From an uncultured Treponema sp. (GTDB taxonomy: Bacteria > Spirochaetota > Spirochaetia > Treponematales > Treponemataceae), in NCBI GenBank assembly GCA_947166355.1, contig CAMVDX010000003.1, positions 62,001 through 126,000 on the forward strand: a stretch of DNA of 64,000 nt. The letters run 5' to 3'. The position numbers and the translations under genes were made by a program. Under the pieces are notes generated by a model that was not told the DNA's origin, made no database searches, and saw only the letters and a program-made list of their open reading frames with translations. Positions 24,914 to 32,337 of the stretch are shown piece by piece (the stretch's first letter is position 1; each line of letters opens with the position of its first letter).

Positions 24914-25399
24914 ATGAACAGAAAAGAAGGTATTAGAAAAATGGCAGAAGCTTATTATCAGATGCTTACAGCATTAAAGCCTGCTATTAAGAAAAATCCT
25001 GATATTAAAGCCGGATTAAAAGAAGGTCTTGGAAAATTCCTTTCTAATCTTTATATCAGCTACTTTGGAAAGAAAAATACAGATTACTATTCCGAGGCGG
25101 CTTATAAAATCAAGGATGATAAAAATGCAAAACTTGTATTTGAACACATTGTTCCAAAAGCAAGATATATTCAGGAGCCATGTTACGAAGCCAGCATAAA
25201 AGGGCATTTTGAAGATGGTAAAGAATTTTCTGTAGAAAGCATAGAGGGGCTTTTAAATAAATACTGGAAAATTGCTACCGTCACAAAAGAAGAAAATGAA
25301 AAATTAAACAAATATCGTACAAAAATGCCTGAAAGCTGGAAACCTGGTGATGATCCGTTTGCCCGTTACGACGCAGTTGGAATTAAATTTCATAAATAA
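24914..25399 (+). CDS. Hypothetical protein (161 aa)
   Basis: This is a basic soluble protein that I do not recognise. It has an N-terminal helical part (KMAEAYYQMLTALKPAIKKN) and a C-terminal part ending MPESWKPGDDPFARYDAVGI, with a conserved-looking FEHIVPKARYI stretch. GAGGAG lies 13 nt before the ATG. It begins the accessory stretch at 25-33 kb and is followed by a zinc-ribbon remnant and a PD-(D/E)XK-like gene. A role with the following genes is possible but not shown. Confidence 0.7.
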   Translation: MNRKEGIRKMAEAYYQMLTALKPAIKKNPDIKAGLKEGLGKFLSNLYISYFGKKNTDYYSEAAYKIKDDKNAKLVFEHIVPKARYIQEPCYEASIKGHFEDGKEFSVESIEGLLNKYWKIATVTKEENEKLNKYRTKMPESWKPGDDPFARYDAVGIKFHK

Positions 25400-25403
25400 T
25401 TGA

Positions 25404-25463
25404 AGGAAAGTTCAACTGGAAGAAGGCACCAGCTTCTGCGGTGAATGTGGTGCCAGTGTGTAA
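25404..25463 (+). pseudogene. Remnant of a zinc-ribbon coding sequence
   Basis: In the frame ending at the TAA of 25461-25463 the bases read RKVQLEEGTSFCGECGASV. This matches the second half of a CxxC zinc ribbon such as FCGECGTAI in the protein at 27879. There is no start codon or first CxxC pair, and the frame differs from the upstream gene. It looks like the tail of a deleted zinc-ribbon gene. Confidence 0.6.
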
Positions 25464-25474
25464 GAGGTAACTAA

Positions 25475-26554
25475 ATGATGGCTGATTTATTAAAAAACAC
25501 AGTAATTTCTCTTAAGCAGAGTCTTGTTTATACACTTTCTCTTGGTGATAAAGAGTTGTTTCACAGCAACGTACTTGGATGGCTTTTTGAAAATCATAAT
25601 GACAAAGGCATTCAGCCAATTGTAAAACTCTTTATAAATGATGAACTTGAAATTGAAAGAGTAGAAAGAGAGAAAAATCATTTTGATTTGTGTATAACCT
25701 GTCATAAAAAAGATAATGAAGCGGATAAGCATTTTGTAATTATTGAGAATAAATTCAAAAGCCTGCCGGATAAAAAACAACTGGAACGTTATGAAGTTGT
25801 ATGTCAGGGAAAGAAGAATAAAAAAGATAATTATACATTTATTCTTTTTGCACCACAGAATTCATTAAGAGTTTTTGAAAAAAATCGGCCAGTAAACTGG
25901 CAGACAGTTGCATACGAAGATTTATGCAAGGCTCTTTCTAAAGCTCAGTTTTCATTAACAAGTGATGAACAGAAGTTTAGAAATGAATTCTTAATTTCAT
26001 ATAAAAAACTCCTCGAATCATTGCTTAAAATTATAAGTCTTGTTGTAACGAGTGCTTCAGAAGAAAATAGTCCATATCTGGTTGATAAAGAAGTTTTGAA
26101 TACTCTCAAAGAAATACGTCTGCATGATGTATATCAGAAATTGTATGCATCTACAGTACAAAAAACTCTCAATATAAATGCTGGTAAGGACTGGAAGTCT
26201 GATATTTATTTTATGAATGGATCGGTATTGAAATGGACTTATATTCCAGATAATTCAAATGTCGTTTATGGAGTAGAAATTCAACGAAAAAAATTTTGTA
26301 TCTTTGCTGAAACAAAAGACAGAACCGTCCTAAAGCAAAGTGAGAAAAAGCTTTCCGAATATTTTGAAAGCATACTGAATGAAATCTTTGAAGAAGGTCG
26401 AATAAACCACAAAAAAGATGGAAGACTGAACGTATACAATAAAGGTATTTATAAATACCAGTATGCCAAAATACCTGCAGATACAACAATTAAAGATTTG
26501 CGAAAAAAAATAAAAATTGCAATGAAAAAAATTGAGGAAAGTAATCCATCATAG
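25475..26554 (+). CDS. PD-(D/E)XK nuclease superfamily protein
   Basis: This 359-aa protein has a restriction-endonuclease-like core: an early helix (ELFHSNVLGWLFEN), then D71 in HFDLCI, and E91 and K93 in FVIIENKFKS with a downstream QLERY. This is the D...ExK arrangement plus the Q/Y helix of the PDDEXK_4 group. Such domains occur in restriction, defence and repair proteins; the substrate here is unknown. The C-terminal half is mixed alpha/beta and unrecognised. GAGG lies 7 nt before the first of two ATGs (25475, 25478). It is followed by two genes with strong ribosome-binding sites and no terminators between, so it is probably the first gene of an operon through 30337. Confidence 0.75.
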   Translation: MMADLLKNTVISLKQSLVYTLSLGDKELFHSNVLGWLFENHNDKGIQPIVKLFINDELEIERVEREKNHFDLCITCHKKDNEADKHFVIIENKFKSLPDKKQLERYEVVCQGKKNKKDNYTFILFAPQNSLRVFEKNRPVNWQTVAYEDLCKALSKAQFSLTSDEQKFRNEFLISYKKLLESLLKIISLVVTSASEENSPYLVDKEVLNTLKEIRLHDVYQKLYASTVQKTLNINAGKDWKSDIYFMNGSVLKWTYIPDNSNVVYGVEIQRKKFCIFAETKDRTVLKQSEKKLSEYFESILNEIFEEGRINHKKDGRLNVYNKGIYKYQYAKIPADTTIKDLRKKIKIAMKKIEESNPS

Positions 26555-26596
26555 TGTGGATAAATAAATAATTATAAATCATTGGAGGATTATATT

Positions 26597-27829
26597 ATGG
26601 GATTATTTGGGAAAAAAACAAAGAATGAAAAAGTTGAAGTGCAGGCTGTACAGAATACTGCAAAATCTGTTGATATTAAGGCAGAAGAAGAAAGTAAGCT
26701 TACTGAACGTTACAACAAAGTTATGCCGATTGTAAAACGATACCTTGATTCAATTGGTTTTGAGCTGCCTCCAGAGGAAAGCATTTTCTTTATGCAGATT
26801 GAAGAGAATACTGGTAAGTGGAAATATGATTATAATTCATCTTCCAGTATAGATGTCTGGGAAGAAAATTCCCAATATTTGAGTACTGCAACTTCAAATT
26901 ATGCTGTTTATTATCGATGTAAATACAAACTGGGAAAGAAAAAAATACAGATACCAACTGCTAGCGGAATTCTTTTAAATGCTGATGGAAAAGCATTCAT
27001 TGGTGCAGTAGTTGGTTCTAAATTCTTATGGCATACAGAAGACGGAAAAGATGTAGACAAATCTTTCCAGCCTGTTATTCAAAATGTTCTTGCTGTGGGA
27101 AATATTACATCTCAGTTACTGTGCGGTCTGCATATAAAAGCGGCTGATGCATCAAAGGTTCCTGATAATGATAAGTTAATTGATGATTGTTATACAAATG
27201 AGCCTGATAAGTTTGTAATGGATGATTATAGGGCTTCTGCTTTTCCTATGACTGTAAAACGTGCCTTTATTCTTCCTTCTGATGACTATGAAGCGAAAAA
27301 TACAGTTGTAATTGGCGGTTCATTTAGTAAGTGTGCAAATCTGCGGCTTTTCTTTAGTGGATTTGAAAAATGTGTTCATGAAAAATGGTTTATGAAGGAA
27401 CATTATTATTCAATTTTCCATCAAGATACTCATGGAACCTTTATCTGCCCGTCTGCTGACTGCGATATTCTCAACGAAAAATATCTGGTTGATCGTAAAG
27501 AAAACTTAGCCGAGCGTAACTGGGAAATGAAAGTCGGTACAACAATACAGAATGCAGTTTCTCCAAAAGAAGCCGCAAAAAAAGAGACTGAACAATTAAA
27601 GGCAGCATTAGACGCAAATGCTAAGGCCGAGGCTAGTGCAAATATTTCTGAAAAGAAAGAAGAACTCAGTAAACTTGAAGCCGCTCTTGCAGCAAAGAAA
27701 GCAGAAGTTGCTTCACTTGGAATGGACGCTCAGGCAATCGTTAAGAAAGCAGGTTTGAACAAGGAAATAAAGGAACTTGAGCCAAAGATTGAAGCTTTGA
27801 AAGCCGAAGTTGAAAAGTTGAGTAAATAA
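26597..27829 (+). CDS. Hypothetical protein with C-terminal coiled coil
   Basis: This 410-aa protein starts MGLFGKKTKNEK; the ATG at 26597 is chosen because GGAGG lies 8 nt upstream. Residues ~30-310 form a globular region with no motif I recognise. The last ~80 residues are Lys/Glu/Ala-rich heptads (KKEELSKLEAALAAKKAEVA then LEPKIEALKAEVEKL), a clear coiled coil for oligomerisation. It lies between the nuclease-like gene and the zinc-ribbon gene. No function assigned. Confidence 0.75.
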   Translation: MGLFGKKTKNEKVEVQAVQNTAKSVDIKAEEESKLTERYNKVMPIVKRYLDSIGFELPPEESIFFMQIEENTGKWKYDYNSSSSIDVWEENSQYLSTATSNYAVYYRCKYKLGKKKIQIPTASGILLNADGKAFIGAVVGSKFLWHTEDGKDVDKSFQPVIQNVLAVGNITSQLLCGLHIKAADASKVPDNDKLIDDCYTNEPDKFVMDDYRASAFPMTVKRAFILPSDDYEAKNTVVIGGSFSKCANLRLFFSGFEKCVHEKWFMKEHYYSIFHQDTHGTFICPSADCDILNEKYLVDRKENLAERNWEMKVGTTIQNAVSPKEAAKKETEQLKAALDANAKAEASANISEKKEELSKLEAALAAKKAEVASLGMDAQAIVKKAGLNKEIKELEPKIEALKAEVEKLSK

Positions 27830-27834
27830 TTATG

Positions 27835-27857
27835 AGACCCCGAAAAGTTCGGGGTGA
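27835..27857. repeat. Short palindromic repeat (CCCCGAA/TTCGGGG)
   Basis: ACCCCGAAAAGTTCGGGGTGA occupies the gap between two accessory genes. It resembles family D in having a GC palindrome followed by GTGACG. Confidence 0.65.
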
Positions 27858-27878
27858 CGTACCTTTAGGAGTATTATT

Positions 27879-30044
27879 ATGAAGTGTAAGAAGTGTGGAG
27901 CTGAAGTTCCTGCTGGAATGAAGTTTTGTGGTGAATGTGGTACAGCAATTCCACAGATTATAAAATGTGCAAGCTGCGGTGCGGATATTGAAGCTGGAAT
28001 GAAATTCTGCGGAAACTGTGGAGCTCCGGTCAGCCAGAAAAAGAAGTGTATTTCTTGTGGCGCAGAAATTTCATACAACTTAAAATTCTGCCCTGAGTGT
28101 GGTGCAAATCAAAGTCAGGCTGCTAACAATGGAACTCCAGCAAAGCCTTCTGTTACTCCTTCAAAACCGGAAGAACCAATCACCATGGTAGAAAATCTTG
28201 AGCTTAAAAAAGCACGCGAACAGTTTTTTGCCTGTGACGGAAATCTTTCTGAAATCCTAAAAACTGCAGAAAGCCTTTGGAAGGCACATTCTACCAACGA
28301 AGATGTTCTTTCTTTATATCTCGCAGCGCTTGCGGCTGGAGGAAAGGAAGTTGAAGCTTTCAAAGTAATTGAAGGGCTTGGCGAAGGAATCCTTAGTACT
28401 TACATTTCTGCAATCGATATTCTTCTTACAAAAGAAGAACTCGCTGAAGTTGAAAAGTGGCTGCGCAAGGCAAGTGTAATTTTTCCTGATAATAACGTTC
28501 TTAAATGTTATGAGGTTTACTACAATCTCAAGCTTTATAAAAAATATAATGATTTCAGCTTTCTCGAAAATGCAACAAACGCAAATGCAAGCCTCAAGAA
28601 TGTAAATGGTCCGCTCGAGTTGAGTCATCAGCTTCGTGTAATGTCTTTGCTTCAGATTGAATCAGGTGAAGAGCCTCCGACCTACGATAAGGATTTCTGT
28701 AAGGAAAATAATCTTTACTTCCGCATTGTAAGCAACCTGAAACTTGGCGGTGTTTATGTTGAAGGAGTGGCGAGTGAAGCTGCTGCGGCCGCATCTGCTG
28801 GAAGTGGATTTAGCATAGGAACTATGCTTCCAATAGACAGTGACGGTTCAAAAGACTTCTCATTTACCGATAATAACGGAAGCAAAAGAATTGCACGTTT
28901 TTATACAAAGAAAACTGCTGTTGCAGAAAATGGAAAATATACGGATTTTGTTGCGCTTGTCAGTTGCCCAGATTCTGACAGATTTATTTTTGCATATAAT
29001 CCGGAGACTGGTCAAAATGTTGCCTTTTCTATTGCTTCGTATGATGAAGACTGGGATGATGAAGAAGATGAAGGTCAATATCTTTACTATCTGCAAAAAA
29101 TAAGAAATTACTGCTTTTCTGGAAAATGTATTTCAGCTTCTGAACTAGACGTCAAGAGTGCATTTGAAGATGCAGAAACAGATTCTATTGAAGCTTATGT
29201 AAAAGGTGCTGTCGAAACCTGTAAAAATTATGATAGACAAGATATTGAAATATATTACTTTAATCCATATTCAGGTGGAAAACAAAATACAAGCTGGTGG
29301 CTTGAAATCTGCATGATTGATTACTACGAAAATGAAGCAAAAAATAAAGCAGTAATGGCAGCTGTACTTCAGAAAATTAAAAATCGATTTAAAAATGCTG
29401 GTTATACAACAGGCATGTTAGAAGCTGAGTATACGACAGTTCCTGGCGGCATAATTGTTTACTGCGATGATACTATTCAGACATGTCTGAGTTATTATTG
29501 GGATGATTTTTTTGACAAAGAGCATTCTTATTTTGTAACTTCAATAAACGGTAATTGCGATTGTGCTTACACCTGGAAAATAGAAAAAGGTCATGTTTCT
29601 TTTGAGGAAAACAATGTATTTACTGATGCTTACGGAATTAATGGATTCACAGATTCTGCATGTTTTGTTATGTATAAAGATGTCAGATGCAAGGAAGATG
29701 TTTTTGTGCTTCCCGTAAAGAAACTGATTGAAACTGGTGAAGGTTGGGATGCCGGAAGTTCAGTCTGCAAGATTCCAAATTACTTTTTCAAATACTATCG
29801 AAGTGAAGATATTGAAATTGAATTTAATGATTACTTACGTGCAGGTGATAGCTGTCACAATTCATATTTGCTTGATAAAAATGGAAATCGTATTACCACT
29901 TTATTAGAGTTTGATCATTCCGAACCTGATGAAGATGGATATGTCTATTATCCGGTACCTGCAAGTGATCTTGTGGATGGAGATGCTTGTAATTCTTTAA
30001 CTCCAGAAGCTGTTGCAAAATGGAAAGCAAAACTGGGAATGTAA
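27879..30044 (+). CDS. Large protein with three N-terminal zinc ribbons
   Basis: This 721-aa protein begins with three tandem zinc ribbons: cysteines C3/C6/C17/C20, C30/C33/C44/C47 and C57/C60/C71/C74, each with the CGAEVPAGMKFCGECG-type spacing. A Pro/Ser-rich linker (about 78-105) leads to a helical region (about 110-270) that looks TPR-like, then a ~450-residue region rich in Asp/Tyr/Cys that I do not recognise. No membrane segment is seen. Zinc ribbons of this kind bind proteins or nucleic acid. TTAGGAG precedes the ATG. The next gene overlaps its end by 25 nt. Confidence 0.75.
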   Translation: MKCKKCGAEVPAGMKFCGECGTAIPQIIKCASCGADIEAGMKFCGNCGAPVSQKKKCISCGAEISYNLKFCPECGANQSQAANNGTPAKPSVTPSKPEEPITMVENLELKKAREQFFACDGNLSEILKTAESLWKAHSTNEDVLSLYLAALAAGGKEVEAFKVIEGLGEGILSTYISAIDILLTKEELAEVEKWLRKASVIFPDNNVLKCYEVYYNLKLYKKYNDFSFLENATNANASLKNVNGPLELSHQLRVMSLLQIESGEEPPTYDKDFCKENNLYFRIVSNLKLGGVYVEGVASEAAAAASAGSGFSIGTMLPIDSDGSKDFSFTDNNGSKRIARFYTKKTAVAENGKYTDFVALVSCPDSDRFIFAYNPETGQNVAFSIASYDEDWDDEEDEGQYLYYLQKIRNYCFSGKCISASELDVKSAFEDAETDSIEAYVKGAVETCKNYDRQDIEIYYFNPYSGGKQNTSWWLEICMIDYYENEAKNKAVMAAVLQKIKNRFKNAGYTTGMLEAEYTTVPGGIIVYCDDTIQTCLSYYWDDFFDKEHSYFVTSINGNCDCAYTWKIEKGHVSFEENNVFTDAYGINGFTDSACFVMYKDVRCKEDVFVLPVKKLIETGEGWDAGSSVCKIPNYFFKYYRSEDIEIEFNDYLRAGDSCHNSYLLDKNGNRITTLLEFDHSEPDEDGYVYYPVPASDLVDGDACNSLTPEAVAKWKAKLGM

Positions 30045-30337
30045 AGGAAGAAGCTACCCGTTACCGTCTGGTACAACTTTCATGCGAAAACGTCACCGTA
30101 ACGCCGGAAATGGCTGCGCGGTGGCTGGCTGATAATCCGCATAACCGGGCAATACGCAAAGAGCGGGTAGATGAATTGTGCGAAAAAATTCGCAGCGGCA
30201 AATGGAAGCCCAGCCCTCCGATAGAAGTTTTTGACACCGGCCGTCTCTGGAACGGCCAGCACCGCCTGACTGCAATTGTCGAAACGGGCTGTGCTGTAGA
30301 ACTTCGGGTGAGGGTATTGAAGAAGGTTGAAGTCTGA
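30020..30337 (+). CDS. ParB-like/phage-type domain protein
   Basis: This 105-aa protein shows the pattern of small ParB-related proteins found in phages and plasmids: VTPEMAARWLADNPHNRAIR, VDELCEKIRSGKWKP, then GRLWNGQHRLTAIVETG. It overlaps the zinc-ribbon gene by 25 nt, and no independent ribosome-binding site is visible, so it may depend on coupling. It is clearly more GC-rich than both neighbours (for example CCGGAAATGGCTGCGCGG), a sign of recent acquisition. It may be truncated at the N-terminus. The DNA target is unknown. A terminator follows directly. Confidence 0.65.
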   Translation: MESKTGNVKEEATRYRLVQLSCENVTVTPEMAARWLADNPHNRAIRKERVDELCEKIRSGKWKPSPPIEVFDTGRLWNGQHRLTAIVETGCAVELRVRVLKKVEV

Positions 30338-30344
30338 CTTTAAT

Positions 30345-30368
30345 GTGGTCGAAATTGACCACTTTTTT
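30345..30368 (+). terminator. Terminator after the ParB-like gene
   Basis: GTGGTC (30345-30350), loop GAAATT and GACCAC (30357-30362) are followed by six T residues. Confidence 0.8.
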
Positions 30369-30415
30369 AAACTCTCCTTAAATTTCTTTTATATTATTAT
30401 AGAAAGCCAGAAAAA

Positions 30416-30437
30416 GTGAAAGTCTAAAATGACTTTC
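30416..30437 (+). promoter_or_regulatory. Leader hairpin before small-gene cluster
   Basis: TGAAAGTC and GACTTTCA form an 8-bp stem with a 6-nt loop, directly before the GGGAGG ribosome-binding site of the 65-aa gene. An AT-rich TATTAT box lies about 25 bp further upstream. The role is unknown. Confidence 0.4.
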
Positions 30438-30452
30438 AGGGAGGTTTTGCTT

Positions 30453-30650
30453 ATGTCTTCTGTTGGAGCCTGTTATATGATGCATAGAAAATTACTGAAC
30501 AGACTTAAAGAAGCTGGAAAGATTTCTGCAGATAAGACTATAAAAAATACTAAGCTAAAAGAACTAATCAGACTTTATGGTCTTGTGCGCTTTAGAAAGG
30601 AAGTTAAGGAAGCAAATCTGGATATCCCGGATTTTTTGCTGGAGGGTTAA
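30453..30650 (+). CDS. Small basic protein (65 aa)
   Basis: This short Lys/Arg-rich protein (start MSSVGACYMMHRKLLNRLKE) is predicted helical, with no recognised domain. The ATG at 30453 is chosen because GGGAGG lies 9 nt upstream; an earlier ATG at 30429 lies in the leader hairpin. It is followed by another small gene after 1 nt. The high charge and small size would fit a nucleic-acid-binding or phage-type regulator, but this is a guess. Confidence 0.6.
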   Translation: MSSVGACYMMHRKLLNRLKEAGKISADKTIKNTKLKELIRLYGLVRFRKEVKEANLDIPDFLLEG

Positions 30651-30651
30651 A

Positions 30652-30822
30652 ATGCAGCCTGAAGATTTGTCAAAAAAACTTGCAGATATGAAAGCAAAAA
30701 CTGAGGCTGAAGTTTACCTTTTGGATTTTCTAAAATCATTGATGATGGCTTCAGAAGAAATGAAACAATCTATGAATATTTCAAGAGAGGAGAAAAATGA
30801 CAGAGGAAAACAAAGCGATTAG
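30652..30822 (+). CDS. Small helical protein (56 aa)
   Basis: A 56-aa protein (start MQPEDLSKKLADMKAKTEAE) predicted to be one or two amphipathic helices. GGAGGG lies 5 nt before the ATG. The stop of the preceding gene is 1 nt away and the next gene overlaps it by 26 nt, so the three small genes are one unit. Function unknown. Confidence 0.55.
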   Translation: MQPEDLSKKLADMKAKTEAEVYLLDFLKSLMMASEEMKQSMNISREEKNDRGKQSD

Positions 30823-31036
30823 AAATCAGAACATAAGGGAGTTTATGGCAGTTTTGAATGAAGCAAATGTTTTTACCATTTCCTGCCCGAGGTGTGGTGA
30901 TATGCGTTTTTCTTTCAGCAAAAATCTTCTTGAAATAAAAGACGGTTTGCAGGTGGTGTGTCCCCATTGTTCATCGCTTGTTCATGCCTGCTATACCCAG
31001 GGGCAAAATGAGGTTTTTGTTCAGTGCCTCGAATAG
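30797..31036 (+). CDS. Small zinc-finger-like protein (79 aa)
   Basis: This protein has CPRC near residue 30 and CPHC near residue 55 (SCPRCGDMRFSFSK ... VVCPHCSSLVHAC), a probable four-cysteine zinc site. The first ~25 residues are helical. GAGAGGAG lies directly before the ATG. It overlaps the preceding gene by 26 nt. It is the second zinc-ribbon type protein in this accessory region. Function unknown. Confidence 0.65.
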   Translation: MTEENKAIRNQNIREFMAVLNEANVFTISCPRCGDMRFSFSKNLLEIKDGLQVVCPHCSSLVHACYTQGQNEVFVQCLE

Positions 31037-31081
31037 AAGCGCTGATTTTTGAACGGCAGATTTCTGCCGGGGTTTCGGGCT

Positions 31082-31117
31082 TGGCAGCTGCCCAAGGAGC
31101 GGGAACTGCCATTTTTT
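31082..31117 (+). terminator. Terminator-like hairpin inside the small-gene operon (possible attenuator)
   Basis: TGGCAG (31082-31087) pairs with CTGCCA (31106-31111), followed by six T residues. An upstream hairpin CGGCAG/CTGCCG (31054-31069) uses the same arm sequences, so the two can compete. The next gene's AAGGAG begins directly after the T-run, leaving no room for a new promoter. Confidence 0.55.
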
Positions 31118-31131
31118 AAGGAGATGTGATT

Positions 31132-31602
31132 ATGTCGGAAATCTTGAAAGAGACAAAAGAAGAGCCATCATCAACTTTTGAAATGGACGGCTGGAAGCTT
31201 TATTCTTATGAAAATCCTCCACAGGGGTATGATTCATATCTTAAAGATATTAAAAATGCAGATGCCGAAGGAAAAAGCGCGGTTGAGGTTTTGCCTGAAG
31301 GTGGCGATGAAAAACGACTTAAGAGCGGTGACAATCTTATCAGACTCATTGCCGAAAAGAAGATGAATCATCATTACAAGATTTACAAGGACTGGGCTTT
31401 TGGTGGAATGAATCGGGAAATTTTAACCTGTGACGATAAAGAGATTTGTGTAGAATTAAATAATTTTGGCGCTCTTATGGCTTATGCTGATTACCTTGAA
31501 AGAAATGAAAAGTTCGGCATTTTTGAAAAACTCGAAAAGGACATTTGCTGGCTTGAGGTTCACATTGCCGGCGATCACTGTCTGCAATGTCCTCATTCGT
31601 AA
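31132..31602 (+). CDS. Hypothetical protein (156 aa)
   Basis: This acidic soluble protein (start MSEILKETKEEPSS) has no recognised domain. AAGGAG lies 8 nt before the ATG at 31132, which is preferred over an in-frame GTG at 31126. The C-terminus has a CLQCPHS ending with two cysteines. It lies directly after a terminator-like hairpin and 16 nt before the next gene. Function unknown. Confidence 0.65.
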   Translation: MSEILKETKEEPSSTFEMDGWKLYSYENPPQGYDSYLKDIKNADAEGKSAVEVLPEGGDEKRLKSGDNLIRLIAEKKMNHHYKIYKDWAFGGMNREILTCDDKEICVELNNFGALMAYADYLERNEKFGIFEKLEKDICWLEVHIAGDHCLQCPHS

Positions 31603-31618
31603 TGTTTATGGAGAAACA

Positions 31619-32332
31619 ATGGATGATTTTATTTGTGTGGTAAAAATCACAGCGGTAAAAAAACTTGTATGGAACGAAGTGATTTTTGTTGAGGACATGG
31701 TGGAGCTGGATGCTCTTTCTGCAAAAATAACAGAGCTCTTTTTCAAAAGGGGTATTATCGAAAAAGATGAGGTTGTAAGACTTTCACAACGAAACCGCAA
31801 TATCAACCTGATTGGAAATCATCAAGACACGGCAGAAGAAATCTTTTTAGCCCTTGAAGATTTTTCCAAAGAAAGCGGTCTTGGCTTTATTGTAAACTTC
31901 AGCTGCCAGGAAGATTTTATTGGGAACGGCCTTTTTATTTCTCTTGGAGACCTACATTTTCACCCCGAATTAATTCTGGACGGCAGACGCCTTATAAATG
32001 ATTTTCCGGATGCAAACCTGAACCGTGTTTATCTTGATATCTACCATGATCTTATGGTGGATTGTTCGACTAAGGATAAAACTCTGGTAAATGAAGTGCT
32101 TTCCCATGGAGAAGGAATTGATTACTGGCAGCAGTTTTCAGATGAGGAGCTCGAGAAGAAAGGCTTTGTTCATCATGACCAGGCAGAAAAACTGATTTGT
32201 ACAAATATGCTCGATTCATTAAATCGCTATTTCCAGGTAGATTTTACTTCCGACGAGAAATCAGGTCTAATCAATCAGACTGGAGAAGGTTTGAACGAGG
32301 ATGTAAGAAAAAAGATTGTTGAACGATATTGA
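31619..32332 (+). CDS. Hypothetical protein (237 aa)
   Basis: This soluble protein (start MDDFICVVKITAVKKLVWNE) has no recognised domain. The central stretch NFSCQEDFIGNGLFISLGDL suggests an alpha/beta fold. The ATG at 31619 has ATGGAG upstream; a longer open frame from 31466 overlaps the previous gene and is not supported. It ends 5 nt from the convergent ATPase gene, with no terminator visible between them. Function unknown. Confidence 0.65.
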   Translation: MDDFICVVKITAVKKLVWNEVIFVEDMVELDALSAKITELFFKRGIIEKDEVVRLSQRNRNINLIGNHQDTAEEIFLALEDFSKESGLGFIVNFSCQEDFIGNGLFISLGDLHFHPELILDGRRLINDFPDANLNRVYLDIYHDLMVDCSTKDKTLVNEVLSHGEGIDYWQQFSDEELEKKGFVHHDQAEKLICTNMLDSLNRYFQVDFTSDEKSGLINQTGEGLNEDVRKKIVERY

Positions 32333-32337
32333 GTATC

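Noticed and set aside
30020..32332. Prophage
   Set aside because: A ParB-like gene and small genes are present, but no integrase, capsid, terminase, tail or lysis genes and no attachment sites were seen.
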